From assembly GCF_003952385.1 (NCBI RefSeq), contig NZ_CP034444.1, positions 2,170,001-2,234,000 on the forward strand: DNA of 64,000 bases, written 5' to 3'. Position numbers and translations under genes: made by a program. Every line of letters begins with the position of its first letter. Position 1 is the first letter of the stretch. The stretch comes from Mesorhizobium sp. M1D.F.Ca.ET.043.01.1.1. Lineage in GTDB: Bacteria > Pseudomonadota > Alphaproteobacteria > Rhizobiales > Rhizobiaceae. Of this stretch, positions 57,266 through 64,000 are shown in pieces. Under the pieces are notes generated by a model. The model searched no databases, was not told the origin of the DNA, and saw only the letters and a program-made list of their open reading frames with translations.

Positions 57266-58424
57266 TCAATTCCCTGAACGCCCGCCCTCCGCGACGCGCT
57301 CATATCCGAACGCCGTGCAATCGATCGTGCGATAGCCGCCATGCACGATGAGCTCCGCCAGCGCCTTGCCGACCGCCGGCGCCTGCTGCAGGCCGTGGCC
57401 GGAAAAGCCATTGGCGAAGAGGAAGTTGTCGACCTCCGGATGCGGCCCGACCACCGCGTTCTGGTCGAGCGTGTTGTAGTCGTAATGGCCGGCCCACGCG
57501 CGCGTCGGCTTAATGGCTTCGAAGGCGGGAATGCGGGTCGCCAGCGCCGGCCAGATCATCTCTTCGAACAGCGGCCAGTCGGGCTCGAAATCGTTAGGGT
57601 CGGCGGGGCCGTCGCCCTTTTCAGGTTCGGCGCCGCCGGTAATGTAGACTGAGCCTTCCGGTCTGACGTAGATGCCGGTCGGATCGACCAGCATCGGCAT
57701 GTCTTCATATTTCTCGCGCGCCTCGAAGAGAAAGACATTGCGCTTGCGCGGTTCCACTGGCAGCGCCAGTCCGGCCATTGCTGAAACTTTGCCGGCATTC
57801 GGCCCAGCGGCGTTGACGACTATACCCGCGTCGAGCCGCTCGCCATTGTCGAGGCTTACTCCGGTAACACTGTCGCCTTGCCGTTCGAGGCCGGTCACAT
57901 CGGCCGTGATGAAATCGATCTTCTTCTCCCGCAGGGCCCTGCGAAACAGCATCAGCATAGCATGCGCGTCGAACCAGCCCTCGCCGCTGCGGCCATAGGC
58001 GCCGGCAGTGATGCCCTCGGCCGACAGCCATGGAAAGCGGCGGACGAGCGCCTCCGCATCCGCAAGGACGATGTCGGCGCCCGCGGCCATCTGGGTTTGG
58101 TGGTTGGCCTTGAGAATCGGCAATCCGTCGTCGCCGGCAAGGATCAAATAGCCGCCTTCGCGAAAGCCGATATCGGCGTCGGCGCCAAAAGTTTCCCTCA
58201 GCCGCCGGAACAGTTTCAGCGTGAACTGCGACAGGCGGATGTTTTCGAGAATCGAAAACTGCTGGCGGATCGAAGCGCAGGACAAGTCGTTGCCGCATGG
58301 GCAAATTGCGGGTCGCGCTCGACCAGCGCGATCGAGCCGGAAAACCCTTCCTCGCGCAGATAGTAAGCGATCGAGGAGCCGACGATGGCTCCGCCGATGA
58401 TGACGATGTCATGTCGTAGAGCAT
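57266..58424 (-). pseudogene. FAD-dependent oxidoreductase gene (DAO/FOXRED1-like), frameshifted
   Basis: The C-terminal 330 codons (58285-57266) are intact: REGGYLILAGDDGLP, SGEGWFDAHAMLMLF, IVVNAAGPNAGKVSAMAGL and FANGFSGHGLQQAPAVGKAL. The N-terminal FAD motif [20 protein letters not shown] lies in another frame at 58420-58290; the join near 58285 (AATTCPAL versus [10 protein letters not shown]) fits a one-base loss, and the ATG at 58424 is also out of phase. The enzyme would oxidise an amine or amino acid. FAD oxidases of this superfamily cleave the lysine-glycine hydrazine in related pathways, but this one is upstream of the NifA promoter and broken, so a link is doubtful. Confidence 0.8.
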
Positions 58425-58445
58425 TTTTTCGCTTCTCCAGTTCTA

Positions 58446-58487
58446 GAGCATGATCCGGAAAGCCGGTTTTCGGAAAAGTTCGTGCTC
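58446..58487. repeat. Short palindromic dispersed-type repeat
   Basis: GAGCATGATCCGGAAA and a later TTTTCGGA...GTGCTC form an imperfect hairpin of about 42 bases. The motif resembles a repeat widely scattered in Rhizobiales chromosomes between genes. It sits just upstream of the FAD oxidoreductase remnant and may have entered with it. Confidence 0.6.
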
Positions 58488-58499
58488 CATTCAAACAAC

Positions 58500-58960
58500 C
58501 GGCAGGATGATCTCGAAGTGGGTAGCGCGCTCAGCCAGGCGGATCATGTCATCATGCGCTCTCAGGAGGGCCAGCACGATGCCGAGGCAGGCATGCCGGT
58601 GCCGCCGAAATCGCGTCGTGTAGGGAAGATGGCTCGGAAAATGCCGGTCCGGTTGCTGGCGAAATGCCCCGCCCCCCTCGCTCTCTCAATGGCCTGCCGT
58701 CCCCATCGCCGCTGTGATTGAAACCAGCGTGGCGCCATGCCTCGCGGAATTGTCGATGAGATTGGCGAGCACGATCGCCGCGTTCTTGGCCGACAGGCTG
58801 GTCTCTCCGGCTGGCCTCGGAAGTGCCGGCCGTCCTGGACCGGCAGCGGTGCCAGCCCGGCACCAATCGACGTGCTTTCGCCACTGGCGCGAGATTTTCG
58901 GCGCGCCAGGTCGAGCAGGCGGCGCACAGCACATTAAGCCGCCCCGCGTCGGTGACGATA
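58500..58960 (-). pseudogene. Sensor histidine kinase C-terminal remnant
   Basis: A minus-strand frame reads NAAIVLANLIDNSARHGATL (N-box region of HATPase_c) near 58760 and RAIFPTRRDFGGTGM (F/G2-box region) near 58620 in another frame. Only the ATP-binding end is left. It is inserted between an N-hydroxylase fragment and the FAD oxidoreductase remnant. Confidence 0.6.
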
Positions 58961-58984
58961 TTGTTCGAAAACGGCCGCCAGCTG

Positions 58985-59145
58985 GCCTCATCCATTGCGC
59001 TGCCTGGGTGCCAGCGTATCGACCTGCCAATCCAGGAACAGTCCCCTTGCGCAATCTCTTCGAGTATCTTCCACAGCAAGGCTCAATTGGGTGTGCCAGC
59101 GCCGAGACCAACGCAAAAGAACGCCACTTATCTTGCTCCTCTAGG
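58985..59145 (-). pseudogene. 5' remnant of a second N-hydroxylase gene
   Basis: About 150 bases repeat the start of the gene at 55277-56581, including the GAGGAGCAAG ribosome-binding region, the GTG start and the CTGGCACCCAGGCAGCGCA stretch that encodes WHPGSA, with several frameshifts. The similarity ends at about 58985, where the kinase fragment begins. It shows duplication of the hydroxylase region. Confidence 0.7.
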
Positions 59146-59251
59146 GAGTGTTTTCAACTCAGCGGGATGGTCGCAGCGATCCGCATTGGGCATTGCGAAT
59201 GTCACAGGCACAGCGAAGCCCCGAACAGCATCGGCACGGCTTCGGAAACCG

Positions 59252-60136
59252 TCATCGAGCCAAAAACAGCGGCAATGTCGGCTTATCAAAGATCCATCTG
59301 GTCACACCGCCAAAGAGCCGCTCACGCAGCCCACGGCTGCCATAGGCGCCCATGACTATCATGTCGGCAGAAATGTCGGTTGCGTGCTGTGCAAGCACCG
59401 TGGCCGCCGATTTGCCGGCGCTTGGCAGTAGGTCAACCGACACCCGAGCACCGTGCCGAGTGAGATAGCCAGCGATGTCGGCTCCGGGCTCCGCCCCGTT
59501 CCCGTTGTAGTTGGCCTTCGGATCGACCAGGGCGACACGAACTTCCTCAGCAACGCATAGCAGCCCCAGCGCTTCGCGAACCGCACGGGACGCCTCGACT
59601 CGCGAATCCCAACCGACCAGGACGCGCCGTGGCCACAGCGTCGCCTTGGCCCCGTTCGGCACAACGAGCATCGGCTTTCCCGTGTCGAACAAACAGCCGT
59701 TGACCACAGGAGGTCCGAGATTCTCGTCGTTGAGGAGCCCCGGTCCGGTGATCGTGAGGTCGGCGCAGATCGCCCGCTGTCGTACCACTTCACCGAGGCT
59801 CGCCGGGTCGTAATAGTCGGTGTCAACGTCGTAGGCGAGCGACATAGATTCCAGCAGTTTCTTGATATCTCTGGAGCGATTTTCCAGCCTGACCGCGTCC
59901 TGTGCAAATCGATCGATTTGCCGCAACCGTTTGTTCAATATGGCAATTGCCCGTCCACGTCCTACCGGCCACTCGAGGACACCCTCTCCGATCCGATGCC
60001 ACATAAGGAGCGTCGGAGCGGGTATAACGAGTACGGAAAGGTGAGCGCCGATTTCCGCACACAAGCCGGCAGCAGTTCTGACGTCCTGATCGGAATGGTC
60101 AGCGCCGGTCAGACAGAGTACGGTTCTGTAGGCCAT
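59252..60136 (-). CDS. Universal stress protein with two Usp domains
   Basis: A 294-residue tandem UspA protein. The N-terminal domain starts RTVLCLTGADHSDQDVRTAA and the C-terminal domain starts PRRVLVGWDSRVEASRAVRE, ending with the ATP-binding type DMIVMGAYGSRGLRERLFGG and VTRWIFDKPTLPLFLAR. It is downstream of the response regulator gene with a 100-base gap, on the strand of the nif operon. Usp genes near nif or fix genes are often induced by low oxygen. Role inferred from the family only. Confidence 0.9.
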   Translation of the reverse strand: MAYRTVLCLTGADHSDQDVRTAAGLCAEIGAHLSVLVIPAPTLLMWHRIGEGVLEWPVGRGRAIAILNKRLRQIDRFAQDAVRLENRSRDIKKLLESMSLAYDVDTDYYDPASLGEVVRQRAICADLTITGPGLLNDENLGPPVVNGCLFDTGKPMLVVPNGAKATLWPRRVLVGWDSRVEASRAVREALGLLCVAEEVRVALVDPKANYNGNGAEPGADIAGYLTRHGARVSVDLLPSAGKSAATVLAQHATDISADMIVMGAYGSRGLRERLFGGVTRWIFDKPTLPLFLAR

Positions 60137-60235
60137 TTTCCTTCTTCTTCCTGAGTATTCGTTGAGGGCGTTTCAGGCCGCAAGACCGGCTCACAGCGTG
60201 AGGAAAAGGGAGTGGCACCACACCGGACACTTGAT

Positions 60236-60940
60236 TCAGCCGTCCAGCTTCTCGAGCGAGTAGCCGGACGACCTCACGGTACGGATGACGATATCGGTCG
60301 AGGCCGTCTCCAGCGCCCTTCTGAGCCGACTGATGTGGACATCGACTGTGCGTTCACCGACATGGATATTGGCCGGCCAGGCCGCGCCGATCATCTCGTC
60401 CCGGCTGAAGACCTTGCCGGGAGTCTCGAGCAAATGCCGCAGCAAGTTGAACTCGATCGGTCCGAGATGAATGTCATGGCCATTGCCGCAAACCCGGCGG
60501 GCATCGAGATTCATCGTAACGTTGCCAAAAGAGAGCCAGCTGCCGTTTTCAACCTCGTTTGAACCCGGCTTCGCCAACCCCAGCTTCGACCGCAAACAGT
60601 CGAGCAACTTGGCCGGGGCCATTGGTCGCACAAAGCTCTCGTCAATGCCGGCTTTCAACAGATCGAGGTGCTGGTTCTCGGCACCGGGCGCGATCAAGGC
60701 AATAACGGGCAGGCCGACGGTCCGGGGCTCCCGTTTGAGCCGGGCGCAGATTGCGGACCCGGTAAGGCTCGTTGGACCGCAGTCCAGCACGACCGCCTGG
60801 ACCTCCCGTTCGTCGGCCTTTGCAAGTGCCTCCTTGGCGCCGCCGGCCGGCTCACTGACGAAGCCGTCCACCTCCAGTATGTGGCTGAGGAACAGGTAGA
60901 ACTCTGCATCTAGCGAACAGATCAGGACGCGTGGCTTCAT
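60236..60940 (-). CDS. OmpR/PhoB-family response regulator with atypical receiver
   Basis: A 234-residue protein from ATG 60940. An in-frame ATG at 61018 would add 26 residues that look like the decayed start of the DUF683 gene (MSGLEEPRR). The receiver domain keeps the phosphoacceptor Asp (VVLDCGPTSLTG), but the acidic pair that binds Mg (usually E-D) is S-L (LICSLDAE), the switch Thr is Ile (ALIAPG) and the Lys of the KPF motif is Arg (FVRPM). Canonical phosphorylation may be weak. The C-terminal winged helix is normal (FNLLRHLLETPGKVFSRDEM, VHISRLRRALETA). It follows nifX and the DUF269 gene in one orientation, and no kinase is intact nearby. Confidence 0.85.
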   Translation of the reverse strand: MKPRVLICSLDAEFYLFLSHILEVDGFVSEPAGGAKEALAKADEREVQAVVLDCGPTSLTGSAICARLKREPRTVGLPVIALIAPGAENQHLDLLKAGIDESFVRPMAPAKLLDCLRSKLGLAKPGSNEVENGSWLSFGNVTMNLDARRVCGNGHDIHLGPIEFNLLRHLLETPGKVFSRDEMIGAAWPANIHVGERTVDVHISRLRRALETASTDIVIRTVRSSGYSLEKLDG

Positions 60941-61042
60941 CAGCGCTACCCCGAGAACCAAATTGGCCTCGAACGCCTCGGCTTCGGCTGGCCGTCGCGG
61001 CTCCTCAAGGCCTGACATGATCCTCTTGCTCGAAAATCTGCT

Positions 61043-61522
61043 TCATGCCCGTGCCACCTCGGGATAGGCGTCGATGGCTGCGATCGCATCGTCGACCAGT
61101 TTCGTACCGGCCGCGGCGAGTTTGCAGAACGTCTCGAAGCCGAACCGATGGACGTCGCGCAGCGTCTTGGACAGAACGACCAGCCGCCCGGCGGTGAAAA
61201 GCACGCGCCCGAAGCCCTCATGGCTCATTTCGATCATCGGCGATGCCATCAGGCTGGAGCGCTCCTCGATCGCAAGGGCGACGGCAGTGTAAAACTTGTC
61301 GAGTCTCCACAGCACGTCCGGATCGGGATCGCCAATGATTGGAATCGCACGGCGCTGTTCCTTGCTGACTATGAAGTCGGCCAGCAGCTCGGCGTCCACT
61401 TTACCGTCCCAGGATCCGTGGGAATCCTGAGCACGGATCAGTCGCACGAGGCATTTGACGAACGGGCTGGCAAGGGCCGCCTCGTCGTCGTTGACAGCAG
61501 GGCTGATCGCGACTTCAAACAT
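61043..61522 (-). CDS. NifX-associated nitrogen-fixation protein (DUF269)
   Basis: A 159-residue protein from ATG 61522 with GAGGAAAG upstream. Family hallmarks: [40 protein letters not shown] with [36 protein letters not shown] and [20 protein letters not shown]. It is found next to nifX in most diazotrophs and is thought to help FeMo-cofactor handling. It lies 17 bases after nifX. A remnant of another copy is at 49.4-49.7 kb. Confidence 0.92.
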   Translation of the reverse strand: MFEVAISPAVNDDEAALASPFVKCLVRLIRAQDSHGSWDGKVDAELLADFIVSKEQRRAIPIIGDPDPDVLWRLDKFYTAVALAIEERSSLMASPMIEMSHEGFGRVLFTAGRLVVLSKTLRDVHRFGFETFCKLAAAGTKLVDDAIAAIDAYPEVARA

Positions 61523-61539
61523 TTTGCTCTTTCCTCGTT

Positions 61540-62037
61540 TCAGTCCTCGTCCTCGAAGGAGGGTTTCTTTTCGGCGACACCAGCGTCGGCCAGCACCTTG
61601 CGCAGCCAGGGCGGAGGACATGTCCTCAGCATCATCTGCGTGCGCAACAGCACTTCTTGGATCGTTTGTGGCTGCGGCACCTTGATCGGATGGATTTTGG
61701 CAGAAACAACCTTGGCTGCCGAAGGCCCGCCGATGGCCAGACAAAACAGCAGATGGCAGCCCTTCAGCGCCTCCACCTTCGGCGTGATGCGGTCATCGCC
61801 CTCGGTCCGACGCTTCCCGCTCTCATCGGAAACGTCATCGAAGGCCACGGCTTCCACGAGATGCCACTCCTCGCGCGTCACGTCGTAGACAGCAAAGCGC
61901 CTGGCCGACCCGAAATGGGCATTGAGATCCTTCATGTCATGCGTGGCGATTGCTACGCGCAATGCACCTGCTCGTCGTTCAGGCATCGGTACGCGAATCT
62001 CGTCAGTGACGAGTGAGAGGCGACGGACGGAGCTCAT
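61540..62037 (-). CDS. nifX: NifX, FeMo-cofactor biosynthesis carrier protein
   Basis: A 165-residue protein from ATG 62037, overlapping the end of nifN by 35 bases. The NifX/NafY fold is clear: [57 protein letters not shown] and [20 protein letters not shown]. It carries FeMo-co precursors between NifB, NifEN and apo-nitrogenase. Length is normal. Confidence 0.93.
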   Translation of the reverse strand: MSSVRRLSLVTDEIRVPMPERRAGALRVAIATHDMKDLNAHFGSARRFAVYDVTREEWHLVEAVAFDDVSDESGKRRTEGDDRITPKVEALKGCHLLFCLAIGGPSAAKVVSAKIHPIKVPQPQTIQEVLLRTQMMLRTCPPPWLRKVLADAGVAEKKPSFEDED

Positions 62038-63385
62038 CTGGCATTTCTCGTTTCCGGAATGGATCAAGCGCCTCAGGCGTCGGCGCGTGCTGATTGGCCT
62101 GGAAGATGTTGGCAACCTCGAAGATCAGGTCGCGGGTCCCCTCATAGAGGATTGTGAGCTTGTGCTGGCTGCCGAGCCGGTCGAAGATCGGGAAGCCGAC
62201 GCGCATGAGCGGAATGCCAAGGCGTTGCGAAGCCTGGCGACCGTGGGAGTGAGTAACGAGAAGATCCGCGCCCTCGGCAAGAGCTTCCAAATCGCCGAGA
62301 TCGCCGATCTGAACCCACTCCGCCGGTACCTTTTCCAGAATCTTCGACATATCGGTCGTCGTGACCGCCGCAGCGATTTTGGAGCCCATGCCAGCGAAGA
62401 AGGTTGCGAGCTGATAGAGTTGGTCTGGTTCGGCAGCGATCGCAATTTTCTTGCCTCCGAAATGAAAATGTCCGTCGAGCAAAGCATCCTGCAATTGCGC
62501 CCGGCGACGGCGCACCCGGGTCGGCACCGCCGCGCCCGAAACCGCCGACAGCACCGAGACGAACCGGTCGACAGCCTTCAATCCGGTCAGCGACTGCAAC
62601 ACCACGTAAGGCACGCCGGTCAACCCGTGCAGCATTTTCGCCGGGTGGCGCATGTGCTCGCCGATGACGATGCATTGCGCGGCTGTGCCAAGCTCGCGGA
62701 TTTCTTCAACGCTGGTGCCGCCATAGGTAGTCGTTACCCAGCGGTCAGGGACCGTACCGTCGAGCGAGCCGGAGACGTCCGGCAGGATGATCGGCTTGAG
62801 GCCAAAACTTTCAACCATGTCACGCAAATGCTCGACGTCAGCGACAGTGAGGTTGCATCCGGGCAGGATTGCGATCTTCTTCGGTTGCCTGGTCCGTGCG
62901 CCCGACCGTGTAATCCCTTCGATCATCGCCGCGACAGCCTTGGCCCAGCCTTCTTCGATCGCGCCGTCAAAATCAGGCGTGTTGGCCAGCACGACCTCCG
63001 TCCCCGCGAGCTCTTCCACGTGCTTCAGCTTGACGTTGGCGATATCACTCGCGCAATCTTCGCCACGGGTCTCGACCAGCGCGGTCGTGCAAACTCCTAT
63101 CAGCTTTGGCTTAGTGCGAATTTTGAGGTTGAGGATCGCCTCGTCCAGATGGTCCGCTCCGCCGAGTATGGTTGCCACCTCGTCCATCGCCGTTGTCTGC
63201 AAGGGGATCGCTTCCTTGAAATGCCGCACGAAGAGCACGAGCGCGAAGCTGGTGCAGCCTTGGCTGCCGTGGAACAGGGGCATCGCACCGTCGACTCCAA
63301 GAAAAGCGAAGGCGGCACCCAGCGGCTGTGACGACTTCAGCGGGTTGACCGCCGCTGATTTGGTATTGCGAAGGATGCGGGCCAT
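62003..63385 (-). CDS. nifN: NifN, nitrogenase iron-molybdenum cofactor scaffold beta subunit
   Basis: A 460-residue protein from ATG 63385 with GAGGAAG upstream; the frame is open to 63439. The start ILRNTKSAAVNPLKSSQPLG is diagnostic, as are LGVDGAMPLFHGSQGCTSFA, CTTALVETRGEDCASDI and GGTSVEEIRELGTAAQCIVI. It forms a heterotetramer with NifE on which the FeMo-cofactor precursor matures. It begins 10 bases after nifE. Confidence 0.95.
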   Translation of the reverse strand: MARILRNTKSAAVNPLKSSQPLGAAFAFLGVDGAMPLFHGSQGCTSFALVLFVRHFKEAIPLQTTAMDEVATILGGADHLDEAILNLKIRTKPKLIGVCTTALVETRGEDCASDIANVKLKHVEELAGTEVVLANTPDFDGAIEEGWAKAVAAMIEGITRSGARTRQPKKIAILPGCNLTVADVEHLRDMVESFGLKPIILPDVSGSLDGTVPDRWVTTTYGGTSVEEIRELGTAAQCIVIGEHMRHPAKMLHGLTGVPYVVLQSLTGLKAVDRFVSVLSAVSGAAVPTRVRRRRAQLQDALLDGHFHFGGKKIAIAAEPDQLYQLATFFAGMGSKIAAAVTTTDMSKILEKVPAEWVQIGDLGDLEALAEGADLLVTHSHGRQASQRLGIPLMRVGFPIFDRLGSQHKLTILYEGTRDLIFEVANIFQANQHAPTPEALDPFRKREMPDELRPSPLTRH

Positions 63386-63395
63386 CGGATCTTCC

Positions 63396-64000
63396 TCAAC
63401 GCTCGCCTGAGCGCTGAGCCGTCGCGCCGGCGAATTCATCGAGAGCGTTCACAGTCCCAGTTCCGTTCTTCGTGCTCGCCAGATCGTCCTTCACGGCAGG
63501 CTGGCAATCCCACGGCGCCGGCTCCCGCACCTGGCCCCAGATCGGGTTGTGAATGGCGAGGTCGATCTGCCGTACAAGTTCCACCATGCCGTCATAGCCG
63601 GCATAAGGATGTTGTCGCTCCTGGTTGATATCGAGCCAGGGTGTCTTGGCCTTCAGGGCGATGAATTGCGTGCGCCCGCCCGACAACATGATGTCGGCCT
63701 TGCCTTCTGAGAGCATGGCGTAAAGATCGCGCGCCGCCATCTGCTCGAATACGTGGTTTTCGTCCTTGAGGATGCGTTTGATCCGTTCCTTGTCTTCGAC
63801 GGTGGATTTCTTGACCGAGGTGCCGACGATCTCCATGCCGATCTCCATCAGGGCGTGGACGACTGACCAGGACTTCACACCTCCTGTGTTGAGCAGCACG
63901 CGCTTGCCTTGCAGCCGCCGGCGGTAGGCCTTGAGCTTCTTCCACGCAATCGCCTCCTGCTCAGCAATCAGCGTGTCTGTGCGATCGATAATCTCCGCAT
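63396..64000 (-). CDS. nifE: NifE, FeMo-cofactor scaffold alpha subunit (C-terminal part)
   Basis: The last ~200 codons of nifE, running off the right edge. The region LLNTGGVKSWSVVHALMEIG, VFEQMAARDLYAMLSEGKAD and DIMLSGGRTQFIALKAKTPW with DINQERQHPYAGYDGMVELV matches NifE. The Cys that holds the cofactor precursor is outside the window. The order nifE-nifN-nifX-DUF269 is the usual one in rhizobia. Confidence 0.95.
   Translation of the reverse strand, partial: AEIIDRTDTLIAEQEAIAWKKLKAYRRRLQGKRVLLNTGGVKSWSVVHALMEIGMEIVGTSVKKSTVEDKERIKRILKDENHVFEQMAARDLYAMLSEGKADIMLSGGRTQFIALKAKTPWLDINQERQHPYAGYDGMVELVRQIDLAIHNPIWGQVREPAPWDCQPAVKDDLASTKNGTGTVNALDEFAGATAQRSGER

Noticed and set aside
1..64000. 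CRISPR arrays, tRNA or rRNA genes, attachment sites
   Set aside because: Looked for regularly spaced repeats, cloverleaf-like sequence and integrase genes; none was seen by reading, although a covariance-model search could find a tRNA fragment I missed.

Overview
The window looks like part of a rhizobial symbiosis island, most probably Mesorhizobium or a close alphaproteobacterial relative. The evidence is the nifE-nifN-nifX block at the right end, nif-type ferredoxin fragments, a decayed acdS gene, NifA/sigma-54 promoters, amino-acid and peptide uptake systems, and many broken insertion sequences (IS66, IS5, IS110 and IS21 types) separating cargo modules. No tRNA, rRNA, CRISPR array or convincing nod box was seen.

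Layout. 1-5.7 kb: lysine/amino-acid metabolism, with the N-terminus of a semialdehyde dehydrogenase, a divergent LysR regulator, and a radical-SAM lysine 2,3-aminomutase-like enzyme with a ferredoxin and a GSAM-like aminotransferase. 6.4-14 kb: GlxA-type regulator, FAD amine oxidase, a polar amino-acid ABC transporter and an alanine-racemase-like protein whose usual catalytic Tyr is Trp. 14-19.5 kb: IS66 debris, an ATP-grasp ligase and a broken IS5-type element. 19.9-27.4 kb: dppA-B-C-D-F-like peptide transporter preceded by a CocE/PepX-type hydrolase. 28-35 kb: ectoine biosynthesis (an EctA-EctB in-frame fusion plus EctC) between two paralogous MocR regulators. 36-39 kb: CapA-like protein divergent from a second LysR gene; their intergenic region shares a ~75-bp block with the alr-like promoter. 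39-43 kb: IS debris around a methyltransferase gene with a NifA/sigma-54 promoter. 43-46.6 kb: an unrecognised 466-aa protein, a SAM-methyltransferase-like protein and a SET-domain protein. 47-50 kb: decayed acdS, ExoX-like fragment, frameshifted fdxB, intact DUF683 gene and a DUF269 remnant. 50-57.1 kb: TlpA-TPR protein, cupin-MetRS didomain protein, PhyH dioxygenase and lysine/ornithine N-hydroxylase. 57.2-59.2 kb: decayed FAD oxidoreductase, histidine kinase and N-hydroxylase fragments. 59.2-64 kb: universal stress protein, atypical response regulator, DUF269, nifX, nifN and nifE (partial), all on the minus strand.

The most striking module is 50.1-57.1 kb. A flavin N-hydroxylase together with a cupin-MetRS didomain protein is the signature of hydrazine synthetase (N-N bond forming) pathways known from actinobacterial natural products such as s56-p1 and triacsin. 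Here the hydroxylase has a sigma-54 promoter with a perfect NifA upstream activator sequence, and a linked thioredoxin-like gene has its own. This predicts a hydrazine-type metabolite made under nitrogen-fixing conditions in nodules, which I infer and which I do not know to have been described. Three NifA/sigma-54 promoters were found in all (41.2, 51.4 and 57.0 kb), each outside the classical nif genes.
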